NCBI GenBank assembly: GCA_040902585.1
Contig: JBBDXA010000219.1
Location: 1-14,710, forward strand
Source of the DNA: JBBDXA01 sp040902585
GTDB lineage: Bacteria > Planctomycetota > Phycisphaerae > Phycisphaerales > Phycisphaeraceae
Reading direction: 5' to 3'
DNA length: 14,710 bases
A program made the translations under genes and the position numbers. Shown piece after piece: positions 6,880 through 12,966 of the stretch. The notes under the pieces were generated by a model, which was not told the origin of the DNA, made no database searches, and worked only from the letters and a program-made list of their open reading frames with translations. Each line of letters opens with the position of its first letter. The first letter of the stretch is position 1.

Positions 6880-7899
6880 ATGATCAAGCGATTCGCCCTC
6901 GCGTCGCTCTTGTTGTTCGCAGTCGCGGCCGTTCCTTCGATCGCCGCTGAAGACAAGCCGGCCGCGAAGAACCTGCTCGGCGACGGCTCCTTCGAGGACA
7001 TCGCCGTCGGCGCGCTGCCTGCCGGCGCGAATCTTTTCTCCAGCCCGGAGAACGCCTACAAGGCCGCTGCCGTCGAAGGCGGTCGCACCGGCAAACGATC
7101 GCTCCTCATCGAAGGCGAAGGCAGCTTCGGCGTGCTCTCTCTGCACCGCGGCGAATTGCCTTCCAAATTCCGCTTCGCCCTGAACGGTTACGTGAAGATC
7201 GAGGGTGACAGCGAAACCAAGGCCACCATCAAGTTCGATCTCTTCAAAGCCTCCGGCGAGTGGATCGCTTCCTCCACCGCGGGCGACCTGACCGGCGAAA
7301 AAAAAGACTGGCAGCTCATCAGCGTGATCGACTCCTTCGCGAATTATCCCGAGGCCCGGTCGTTTACCGTGGCGGTCGCGCTGGTCGGCAAAGGCAAGGC
7401 GCGGTTTGATGATGTCGAGTTCGTCGCCCTGAACGCGAAGGACTTGCCGGACAATCTGCTGGCCAACGGTTCGTTCGAGAACGTGCTGGGCAACAAGCCG
7501 GGCAACATCTGGATCGGCGCAGCCGAGGGCGGCAAGGTTGAAGCGCTCAGCTCCACCGACAAACCGAAAGATGGCAAACATTGCCTGCAATTGAAGGGCG
7601 ACGCGGAGTGGGCCGTCGCCACGCTCGAGAAGGCGAAGATCGATCCGAAGAAAACCTACACCGTCACGGGTTACGTTCGCGTCAAGAGCGGCGCGGGGCA
7701 GATCAAACTCGACTACTTCAACGGCGACGAATGGCTCGGCTCCACCTTCGGCGAAGATGCCTTCCCCGGCGACTGGCAGGAGCAGAAAGTCGAGAGCGAG
7801 CTTTCGTCCTATTCCAACGCGACGCACATCGCCGCCACCTGCGTGGGTACCGGTGAGTTTGAAGTGTTCTTCGATCGCGTGGTGCTGACGGGCAAGTGA
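6880..7899 (+). CDS. Secreted protein with two tandem carbohydrate-binding-like (CBM4/9-type) modules
   Basis: The 339-residue protein begins with a signal peptide, likely cut after SIAA at residue 23. Two modules of similar plan follow, at about 31-187 and 192-339. Each opens with NLLxxGSFE, has a G(K)xxLxLxG strand near the first third, and ends with a DWQ segment and a final strand containing FDDV or FDRV. This is the pattern of galactose-binding-like jelly-roll folds such as CBM4/9 (PF02018). No catalytic domain, membrane anchor or PEP-CTERM tail is visible, so it is probably soluble in the periplasm or released. The shared plan suggests internal duplication. Its position directly after the pseudopilin gene suggests a joint surface or secretion role. 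The ligand is unknown; binding of a sugar polymer is inference. Confidence 0.85.
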   Translation: MIKRFALASLLLFAVAAVPSIAAEDKPAAKNLLGDGSFEDIAVGALPAGANLFSSPENAYKAAAVEGGRTGKRSLLIEGEGSFGVLSLHRGELPSKFRFALNGYVKIEGDSETKATIKFDLFKASGEWIASSTAGDLTGEKKDWQLISVIDSFANYPEARSFTVAVALVGKGKARFDDVEFVALNAKDLPDNLLANGSFENVLGNKPGNIWIGAAEGGKVEALSSTDKPKDGKHCLQLKGDAEWAVATLEKAKIDPKKTYTVTGYVRVKSGAGQIKLDYFNGDEWLGSTFGEDAFPGDWQEQKVESELSSYSNATHIAATCVGTGEFEVFFDRVVLTGK

Positions 7900-7961
7900 G
7901 GCGACGGTCCCCTTGTCCCCTTGTATGTTTCCATCCGTTAGATTCTCTTGATGCTGTCGGC

Positions 7962-7980
7962 GTCGCCCCTCCGGGGCGGC
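7962..7980. other. GC-rich hairpin between convergent genes
   Basis: CGCCCC-TCC-GGGGCG forms a six-pair stem, extendable to eight with one G-T pair. It sits between the ends of the + strand secreted-protein gene and the - strand regulator gene. There is no T-run on either side, so it is not a textbook intrinsic terminator, but it may mark 3' ends or be a fragment of a repeat. A tandem TCCCCTTG duplication lies at 7908-7923. Confidence 0.4.
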
Positions 7981-8016
7981 CATTCCACGGCCCTCGGCCC
8001 TTTCTCCCTTGAACCC

Positions 8017-9216
8017 TTACGCGCCCGCCTTTGCCGTGCGCCTTTGTCCCGGCGAATCGCCCGTGTGCTTCTTGAAGAACTTGCTGAAGGCCGCGGTTTC
8101 GCAGAAGCCGATCATCTGGGCGATCTGGGAGATGGACAGTTCCGTTTCTTTCAGAAGCTGCTCGGCGCGTTCGAGGCGGAGGCGCTGAATTTCCCTTCCC
8201 GGGCTGCGGCCGATCTCCTTTGTGAAGAGCTGCTCGAAGAGGCGGCGCGACATGGTGATGGTCTGCATCACCTGTTCGACGTTGATGCCGTTGCAGGCGT
8301 GGCGGCGAATGAAGTCGATGGCGCGCTCGACCTCGCGGTGATAGGGAGCGCGGGCGAGGGTGGACTGGCGGGCGATCACTTCCATCGCCGGGATCTGCAC
8401 CGCCTCGGCCGGCGCGGGCTTGCCGAGGAGGATCTGATGCAGGGTGCGGGCGGCGGTGAAGGCGATGTTCTCTCCGGGCGTGCAGATGCTTGAAAGCGAA
8501 GGCGACCGCGTCCAGCTCAGTTCGGAGTTGCCCACGCCCAGGACTGCCACCTCATCCGGCACGGCGAAGCCCAGGTCATCGGCGAGCCGGCAGACGGCGC
8601 GGCCGACTGTATCGTTGATCGCCAGCACGCCCAGCGGCTTGGGCGCTGTTTTCAACAACCGGATCAGACCTTTCTCGCGGCGTTCGAGGGTGGTCTCATC
8701 CCCGAGGCCTTCCAGGCGCGCCTTCATGTCGTAGGAAAGGGCGGAGTATTTTCGCTTCCGCAAGGCGGCGTCAAAGGCCTCGCGGCGAAGCGGCGACGCG
8801 TAGGAGCGGACGAAGCCGATGACGGCGAAGCTGGTCAGGCCGATGGCAAGGAAGTGTTCCACGGCGAGCTTGCCGATCGAATCGTAGCTGGTGTGGACAT
8901 AAGGAATGCGCGGATCGCGCAGGTCCGCGCCGAGGTTGATGACGGGGACGCCGCCGCGAAGCATCCAGTCGGCGGTTTCCTTCGGATCGCGTTCGACGCC
9001 TTCGCCGGTAATGACGCCGTCGACGAGGCCGGTCCACGGCGGGCGGCCGCGTTCAAGGGACTCGGGGGTCTGCGGATTCTGGATGTAACGCAAGTCGCGC
9101 AGGATGAGGTTGGGATGGTTGGCGATGTAGTTGGCGACACCCGCGAACTGGGGGGTGCAGTAGAGGTTCCAGGCCTGGGAGAGGAAGCCAATGGTGAGAG
9201 ACTTGGTTTTGAGCAC
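8017..9216 (-). CDS. XylR-type AraC-family transcriptional regulator
   Basis: The 399-residue protein has an N-terminal periplasmic-binding-protein-like sensor domain (about 6-280, from TIGFLSQAW through VLGVGNSELS). A C-terminal AraC-type double helix-turn-helix follows (about 290-395), ending with the family signature GFCETAAFSKFFKKHTGDSP. This is the architecture of E. coli XylR, where a sugar bound by the sensor turns on DNA binding. The ligand here cannot be read from sequence. The start is GTG at 9216, because an in-frame TAA lies at 9226-9228 and the sensor fold begins at once. No Shine-Dalgarno is visible. It is divergent from the LamG/PEP-CTERM gene at 9402, with a perfect inverted repeat in the spacer, so it probably controls that gene and itself. 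The family call is very confident. Confidence 0.95.
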   Translation of the reverse strand: MLKTKSLTIGFLSQAWNLYCTPQFAGVANYIANHPNLILRDLRYIQNPQTPESLERGRPPWTGLVDGVITGEGVERDPKETADWMLRGGVPVINLGADLRDPRIPYVHTSYDSIGKLAVEHFLAIGLTSFAVIGFVRSYASPLRREAFDAALRKRKYSALSYDMKARLEGLGDETTLERREKGLIRLLKTAPKPLGVLAINDTVGRAVCRLADDLGFAVPDEVAVLGVGNSELSWTRSPSLSSICTPGENIAFTAARTLHQILLGKPAPAEAVQIPAMEVIARQSTLARAPYHREVERAIDFIRRHACNGINVEQVMQTITMSRRLFEQLFTKEIGRSPGREIQRLRLERAEQLLKETELSISQIAQMIGFCETAAFSKFFKKHTGDSPGQRRTAKAGA

Positions 9217-9222
9217 GGAACG

Positions 9223-9228
9223 AGTTTA
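9223..9228 (-). promoter_or_regulatory. Possible -10 (TAAACT) for the XylR-like gene
   Basis: Read on the - strand, TAAACT matches TATAAT at four of six positions and lies six bases before the GTG. Transcription would then start at or near the start codon, consistent with the missing Shine-Dalgarno. The -35 position falls on the left arm of the inverted repeat and does not resemble TTGACA. Confidence 0.25.
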
Positions 9229-9242
9229 CCGCGCGGACCGAC

Positions 9243-9274
9243 TTTGCGCACATGAGCAACGCGGTATGCGCAAA
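9243..9274. promoter_or_regulatory. Perfect inverted repeat TTTGCGCA-N16-TGCGCAAA, candidate XylR-like operator
   Basis: The arms at 9243-9250 and 9267-9274 are exact reverse complements, with centres 24 bases apart, a little over two helical turns. They lie 27 bases from the regulator's GTG and upstream of the candidate -10 at 9303. This suits a dimeric AraC-family activator binding two half-sites on one face of the DNA. Function is inferred from position and symmetry. Confidence 0.55.
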
Positions 9275-9302
9275 CGGACATTCCTCCAGATGCATGGTCC
9301 GT

Positions 9303-9308
9303 CATAAT
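9303..9308 (+). promoter_or_regulatory. Candidate -10 (CATAAT) for the LamG/PEP-CTERM gene
   Basis: CATAAT matches TATAAT at five of six positions. No good -35 lies 16-18 bases upstream, as expected for an activator-dependent promoter. With a start near 9315, the right operator arm would lie at about -48 to -41, next to the -35 position. Confidence 0.35.
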
Positions 9309-9318
9309 GGCGCGTGTG

Positions 9319-9344
9319 ATGCGGGCGGATCGCAGGTGCCGCAT
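9319..9344 (+). other. Inverted repeat ATGCGG-N14-CCGCAT in the leader
   Basis: Perfect six-base arms at 9319-9324 and 9339-9344 lie just after the predicted transcription start. A second pairing, CGGGCG at 9322-9327 with CGCCCG at 9355-9360, would compete with it. Two exclusive stems are possible, but the arms are short and this may be chance in GC-rich DNA. Confidence 0.25.
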
Positions 9345-9387
9345 GTGGCATTGACGCCCGTTTCAACAGACTCAAGTTCTAACCCCA

Positions 9388-9392
9388 AGGAG
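9388..9392 (+). promoter_or_regulatory. Shine-Dalgarno AGGAG fixing the start at 9402
   Basis: AGGAG lies nine bases before the ATG at 9402, which is followed directly by a signal peptide. The frame is open back to an ATG at 9252, but that start lies between the operator arms and would put 50 unlikely residues before the signal peptide. Confidence 0.65.
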
Positions 9393-9401
9393 AAGTTACT
9401 T

Positions 9402-10268
9402 ATGAAGAAACTCACCCCATCGCGTTGTTTGGCCGTGGCCCTACTTCTGGGCGTGACGTGCGGCGAAGCATCGGCGCTGTCCTATTCGGAGCAGATCCTC
9501 GCCCAGGGGCCGCTGGAGTATTACCGGCTCGGCTCGGCCACGGGTGAGAACGGCGATGCCGTGGTCCTCAATGGCGTCACCGTGAACAACACCACGCCGG
9601 CGCCGACCCTGAACGAAACCGGCGGATTCTTCGGACTGAATGGAAACGTCTGGGGCAATTTCAGCGGCGACGGCACCAGCGCGCTGACCGATGTGGTCAC
9701 GGGCTGGGGCAGCAATGCCGGAACGATCAGCCTGTTCGTCCGCCAGGCAACGACCGGCGGCAACCCCACGCGGACCCTTTTCTTCGGCAACGACACCACC
9801 GTTGCCGGCGCTAACGGCTCGTTCGACAGCGGCACGAATCAGGAGATCGCCACCTTCGTACGCACCAACGGGTCGTATGGCATCTTCATCGACAACGCCG
9901 GCCTCGACACGATTGCCACGCCGATGTCGCTCAATGAATGGCATCACCTGGCGTTCACCTGGGAGCGCGGCGCGCAGCCGGCGACGGGCACGCTCATGGC
10001 GTATCTCGACGGTGCACTGGTCGCCTCCGCGAGCGGACTGACCTGGGATTCCTATACGATCGATGTGGCCCGCTTCGGCAAGGAGATCAGCACCGGTTCG
10101 CGCAACTTCGCCGGCTCCGCCGACGAACTGGCGATCTTCAACCGGGCACTTTCCTCGCAGGAGATCGCGGCTCAGTTTGCAGCCGCGTTCATTCCCGAAC
10201 CCGCGTCGGCGACGGCGCTGCTGCTGGCGGGTACCATGATGTTCAGGCGCGCCCGGCGAAGAGCCTGA
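9402..10268 (+). CDS. LamG-like (concanavalin A-like fold) protein with PEP-CTERM sorting signal
   Basis: The 288-residue protein has a signal peptide likely cut after EASA (residue 25). A LamG-like domain follows (about 30-255), recognisable by EYYRLG near its start and by NEWHHLAFTWE followed by AYLDGALVASA. The last 25 residues are a PEP-CTERM signal: IPEPAS, a hydrophobic stretch, then the basic tail RRARRR. PEP-CTERM proteins are recognised by an exosortase, cleaved and delivered to the cell surface or extracellular matrix; no exosortase gene is in this window. LamG-like domains often bind glycans. The gene is divergent from the XylR-like regulator and is the likeliest target of that regulator. 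The next gene, a pseudopilin, starts 54 bases after the stop. Fold and sorting are confident; the ligand is unknown. Confidence 0.92.
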   Translation: MKKLTPSRCLAVALLLGVTCGEASALSYSEQILAQGPLEYYRLGSATGENGDAVVLNGVTVNNTTPAPTLNETGGFFGLNGNVWGNFSGDGTSALTDVVTGWGSNAGTISLFVRQATTGGNPTRTLFFGNDTTVAGANGSFDSGTNQEIATFVRTNGSYGIFIDNAGLDTIATPMSLNEWHHLAFTWERGAQPATGTLMAYLDGALVASASGLTWDSYTIDVARFGKEISTGSRNFAGSADELAIFNRALSSQEIAAQFAAAFIPEPASATALLLAGTMMFRRARRRA

Positions 10269-10322
10269 ATCGGCGCGCGGTCCGTGGGTCGGTCCTACAG
10301 CGAGTCATTCTGAGATTCACTC

Positions 10323-11063
10323 ATGACCCGATCGCGCGCCTTCACGCTCGTGGAAATGCTCCTGGCCGTGGCGATCATCGTCCTTCTCATCGCCATGCTG
10401 CTGCCGCAACTGGGCAAAGCCCGGCGCGCGGCTTACATCGTCAAGTGCCTCGCGAATCTTCATTCCCACGGCGTCGGCCTCAACGGTTACCTGCGCGATC
10501 ACCTGAACACCTTCGCACTCACGAAGTCGTGGACCGACCTTTCGGGCAAGGCTGGCGATCCGGTGATGAACCCGACCAATCTGTATGGCGCCAACTCGAT
10601 CCCCTACGAGCAGCGCCCGCTCAACAAGTACCTGGGCAGCGCCGAGTCCTCCGAATGCCCCGCGGACCTGGGCGACAGTTACGATTCGCCCGCCTTCGGA
10701 ACGATCACGAACTGTTACCGCGCCTATGGCAACAGCTACCAGGCGCCGTTCAGTTACGACGTGCTGCGGGCGAAGAAAGTATTCGGACAGGTGAGTGCTG
10801 CCGGCGCTGTGACCAGCAAGCCGGCGCGTTACACGCAGTTCAAGGAGAGCTTCAGCAACAAAGTCATCCAGGGCGACTTCGTCTGGTGGGGCAATCGGCG
10901 GATCGAGTTCGCCAAGTCGCGCTGGCACAGTGAAGGCACGCAGCGGCAGTACTGCATGCTGTTCGGTGACTGGCACGCATCGTTTACCACATTCCCCTTC
11001 GAACAGGAAGCGTACTGGCCCGGCCCTGACCCGCTGCCCAACCCGTCGAACCTGTGGTGGTGA
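10323..11063 (+). CDS. Prepilin-type cleavage/methylation protein (divergent H-X9-DG relative)
   Basis: The 246-residue protein has the same start plan as the first pseudopilin: a five-residue basic leader, A6 then FTLVEM with Glu at residue 11, and a hydrophobic helix with LLPQLGKAR at its end. A cysteine follows the helix in both proteins. The exact H-X9-DG motif is absent; instead the C-terminal part has RWHSEG and, after a slightly different gap, GDWHASF, which may be a diverged form of it. No strong Shine-Dalgarno is present; GAG at 10312-10314 is the best candidate, within GAGATTCAC shared with the leader at 6872-6880. It probably forms a transcript with the LamG/PEP-CTERM gene upstream and would be processed by a prepilin peptidase encoded elsewhere. 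Family call confident, function unknown. Confidence 0.9.
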   Translation: MTRSRAFTLVEMLLAVAIIVLLIAMLLPQLGKARRAAYIVKCLANLHSHGVGLNGYLRDHLNTFALTKSWTDLSGKAGDPVMNPTNLYGANSIPYEQRPLNKYLGSAESSECPADLGDSYDSPAFGTITNCYRAYGNSYQAPFSYDVLRAKKVFGQVSAAGAVTSKPARYTQFKESFSNKVIQGDFVWWGNRRIEFAKSRWHSEGTQRQYCMLFGDWHASFTTFPFEQEAYWPGPDPLPNPSNLWW

Positions 11064-11146
11064 ACGGCAGCGTGTTTCCGCCCGAAGCCTGTCACGTCAA
11101 GCTGTTTCTCGCGACCTTATTTCTCATGGGCCGGTCCAAAATCTCA

Positions 11147-11174
11147 TGGACACGCTTCCTTTCGATTGTAAATT
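11147..11174 (+). promoter_or_regulatory. Candidate promoter TGGACA-N16-TAAATT
   Basis: TGGACA (11147-11152) matches TTGACA at five of six positions, and TAAATT (11169-11174) matches TATAAT at four, in an AT-rich patch unlike its surroundings. It would give a leader of about 135 bases to the second LamG/PEP-CTERM gene. This is the main content of the 250-base gap 11064-11313. Confidence 0.4.
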
Positions 11175-11249
11175 AACACTGTACAAATGGGTGCTTCCTC
11201 TCGCGACGTTCTGTTGAACGAAGGTAAAGCCCAGTACAGATGAAGTCTT

Positions 11250-11267
11250 CTCCAGGCGTTCCTGGAG
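11250..11267 (+). other. Hairpin CTCCAGG-CGTT-CCTGGAG in the leader
   Basis: A perfect seven-pair stem with a four-base loop ends 46 bases before the ATG at 11314. The following CGCTGTCCTTTT is a poor U-tract, so an intrinsic terminator for the pseudopilin gene is possible but weak. It may instead shape the mRNA leader. Confidence 0.45.
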
Positions 11268-11313
11268 CGCTGTCCTTTTGGTTCCACTCACCCCTTTGGA
11301 ATAGGAGAATCTC

Positions 11314-12825
11314 ATGCGTCGTCCTCAGAATCGTTCAGCCCTGGCGGCAACGGCAGCCCTCTTCTTGTTCGCGGCCGGCGCGCAGGCCATTGTCATTCCC
11401 ATCGGGAACTCTTCGTTTGAAACGCCCGATGTCGGCCTTGGCGGGTTCACCACGACGGCCCCAGCGCCCTGGGCCGGCGGCACCGATGCCGGCGTTCACA
11501 ATGCCGGCGAATTCGGCTCGCCCACGGCCGGTGCCCTGGGCGGACAGGTCGGATTCCTCGGCAACGGCGGCGGGTTCACCAACCTGTTTCAGGATATCGC
11601 CGGCGCGGGCGTTGCAGACCCGTCGATCACGCATTATCGCCTGACCGTCAGCCTTGCTCATCGCGGCGATCCGGGCGCGGGCAATATCAACATCGGCATC
11701 CACGACCTGAACAACGGCGGGGCGGGCAACTTTTTCTCCTCCGTCAACCGCCTGGGCCTGACCAACTCCACCTTCAGGGATTTTGCCATCGAGATCCCCG
11801 CGGCCAACGTCGCGCCCGGCGACACCCTGCGCGTTTACATCGACAAGACCGCAGGCAACCTCGTCGTGCTGGATAATGTCCGTCTCGAGGCCATCACCGC
11901 CAACCCCGCGCTCGCCTACTGGCGCTTCGAGAATGGCCCGGCCGGCGCTAACGTCCCTCACGGCGCCGCCGCTGCGTTCCCCAACTACGCGCCCGATGTT
12001 CCCGACGCTTCGGGCAACGGCAACGAACTCTCCATGTGGTCCACCGGCGGCGGCACGGGCTACGCCTTCCGCAGTGATGTCCCCGCAACAACCATCGAAC
12101 AGACCGGAGCCGCCAACAACTTCAGCATCAAGAACACGGGCAGCTTCCCCGCCACCTTCACCGACCCCAACAGCACGATGAACTCCGTCGAGCTGAAGCA
12201 GTGGACCATCGAGGCTTCGTGGAAACCTGAGAACGGCGGGTTCCGCACCGTCGTCGGGCGTGATGCCCAGGGCGTCGCCAGCAGCAACGGCAGCTTCGCG
12301 GCCCTCTACCTTCAGGCTGTGCCCAACAACGCCCTGGCGATCAAGTTCGTCGATGAGGCAGGCTTTTTCCACGTCGCCGAGTCCGCGCCCGGCGTCGTCT
12401 CCGGATTCAGCTTCGGCTCCGACCCCGAAGGGCTCACCGGCGTCTGGCACAACATCGCCGCCACCAGCGATGGCAGCACGCTTTCCCTCTTCCTCGACAC
12501 CGGCTCGGGCTACCAGCTCATCGCTCAGACCGACCTGACCGCCAGCGGCAGCACCAACACCGCCATGACCAACGGCTTCAGCGCCATCGGCGGCGTCGCC
12601 AGCGGCGGCGGCTGGGCCGCGGGTGGTTGGTCCGTCGGCCGCGGCCTGTTCGGCGGCAACCACGTTGACCGCGCCTTCGGCTTCATCGACGAAGTTCGCA
12701 TCAGCCAGGTCGCGCTCGATCCTTCGCAGTTCCTCTTTTCCACGCCGGTCCCAGAGCCGGCGAGTCTTTCGCTGCTGGGGTTGGCAGCCGCGGGTCTGAT
12801 GCGTCGCCGTCGTCGCGTCGCGTGA
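11314..12825 (+). CDS. Large LamG-like/carbohydrate-binding-like protein with PEP-CTERM sorting signal
   Basis: The 503-residue protein has a signal peptide probably cut after GAQA (residue 25). The N-terminal part (about 27-195) opens with IGNSSFETPD and ends with VVLDNVRLEA, the plan of a galactose-binding-like jelly roll. The second part (about 200-475) is LamG-like, with ALAYWRFENG, KQWTIEASWKPE, GVWHNIAATSDG and FGFIDEVRIS. The last 25 residues form a PEP-CTERM signal: VPEPASLSLLG, hydrophobic stretch, then MRRRRR. AGGAG at 11303-11307 lies six bases before the ATG. An intrinsic terminator begins 21 bases after the stop, so this gene closes its transcript. It is likely a surface or matrix protein anchored through an exosortase. 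It resembles the protein encoded at 9402 in the LamG and sorting parts but has an extra N-terminal module. Ligand unknown. Confidence 0.93.
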   Translation: MRRPQNRSALAATAALFLFAAGAQAIVIPIGNSSFETPDVGLGGFTTTAPAPWAGGTDAGVHNAGEFGSPTAGALGGQVGFLGNGGGFTNLFQDIAGAGVADPSITHYRLTVSLAHRGDPGAGNINIGIHDLNNGGAGNFFSSVNRLGLTNSTFRDFAIEIPAANVAPGDTLRVYIDKTAGNLVVLDNVRLEAITANPALAYWRFENGPAGANVPHGAAAAFPNYAPDVPDASGNGNELSMWSTGGGTGYAFRSDVPATTIEQTGAANNFSIKNTGSFPATFTDPNSTMNSVELKQWTIEASWKPENGGFRTVVGRDAQGVASSNGSFAALYLQAVPNNALAIKFVDEAGFFHVAESAPGVVSGFSFGSDPEGLTGVWHNIAATSDGSTLSLFLDTGSGYQLIAQTDLTASGSTNTAMTNGFSAIGGVASGGGWAAGGWSVGRGLFGGNHVDRAFGFIDEVRISQVALDPSQFLFSTPVPEPASLSLLGLAAAGLMRRRRRVA

Positions 12826-12846
12826 TTGCCTCTTTGTATTTCTTGC

Positions 12847-12890
12847 GCCCCAAAGCCCAGGGATAGCTATCCCTGGGCTTTGGGGCTTTT
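12847..12890 (+). terminator. Intrinsic terminator with a perfect 40-base palindrome
   Basis: Bases 12847-12886 are a perfect palindrome with 20-base arms (GCCCCAAAGCCC... meeting at AGCT), followed by TTTTCATTTT. It lies just after the stop of the second PEP-CTERM gene. No A-run precedes it, so it should act only on + strand transcripts. Confidence 0.92.
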
Positions 12891-12892
12891 CA

Positions 12893-12921
12893 TTTTCAGT
12901 TCCATCGGTATCCTGTTTAAT
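12893..12921 (+). promoter_or_regulatory. Candidate promoter TTTTCA-N17-TTTAAT
   Basis: TTTAAT (12916-12921) matches the -10 at five of six positions. TTTTCA (12893-12898) matches the -35 at four of six, with the ideal 17-base spacing. It overlaps the tail of the T-rich end of the upstream terminator and would give a leader of about 39 bases. Confidence 0.5.
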
Positions 12922-12955
12922 CAGGTCTCGTTTGAATTGGAATCAACCTGTTCCC

Positions 12956-12960
12956 GGAGG
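12956..12960 (+). promoter_or_regulatory. Shine-Dalgarno GGAGG fixing the start at 12967
   Basis: GGAGG lies six bases before the ATG at 12967, which begins a signal peptide. The frame is open back to 12826, but that part runs through the terminator and promoter and is not coding. Confidence 0.8.
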
Positions 12961-12966
12961 TCAGCC

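Noticed and set aside
9283..9344. GGAGGA next to an ATG on the - strand upstream of the XylR-like gene
   Set aside because: The ATG has no spacing to the GGAGGA and its frame differs from that of the regulator; no homology to the start of such regulators.
9252..9401. Earlier ATG for the LamG/PEP-CTERM gene
   Set aside because: It lies between the operator arms and upstream of the -10, and it would bury the signal peptide; ATG 9402 has AGGAG.
11250..11282. Leader hairpin as a strong intrinsic terminator
   Set aside because: The U-rich part is short and interrupted by several other bases after the stem.
12826..12966. In-frame upstream extension of the lamin-tail gene
   Set aside because: It would translate through the terminator palindrome; GGAGG and the signal peptide fix the start at 12967.
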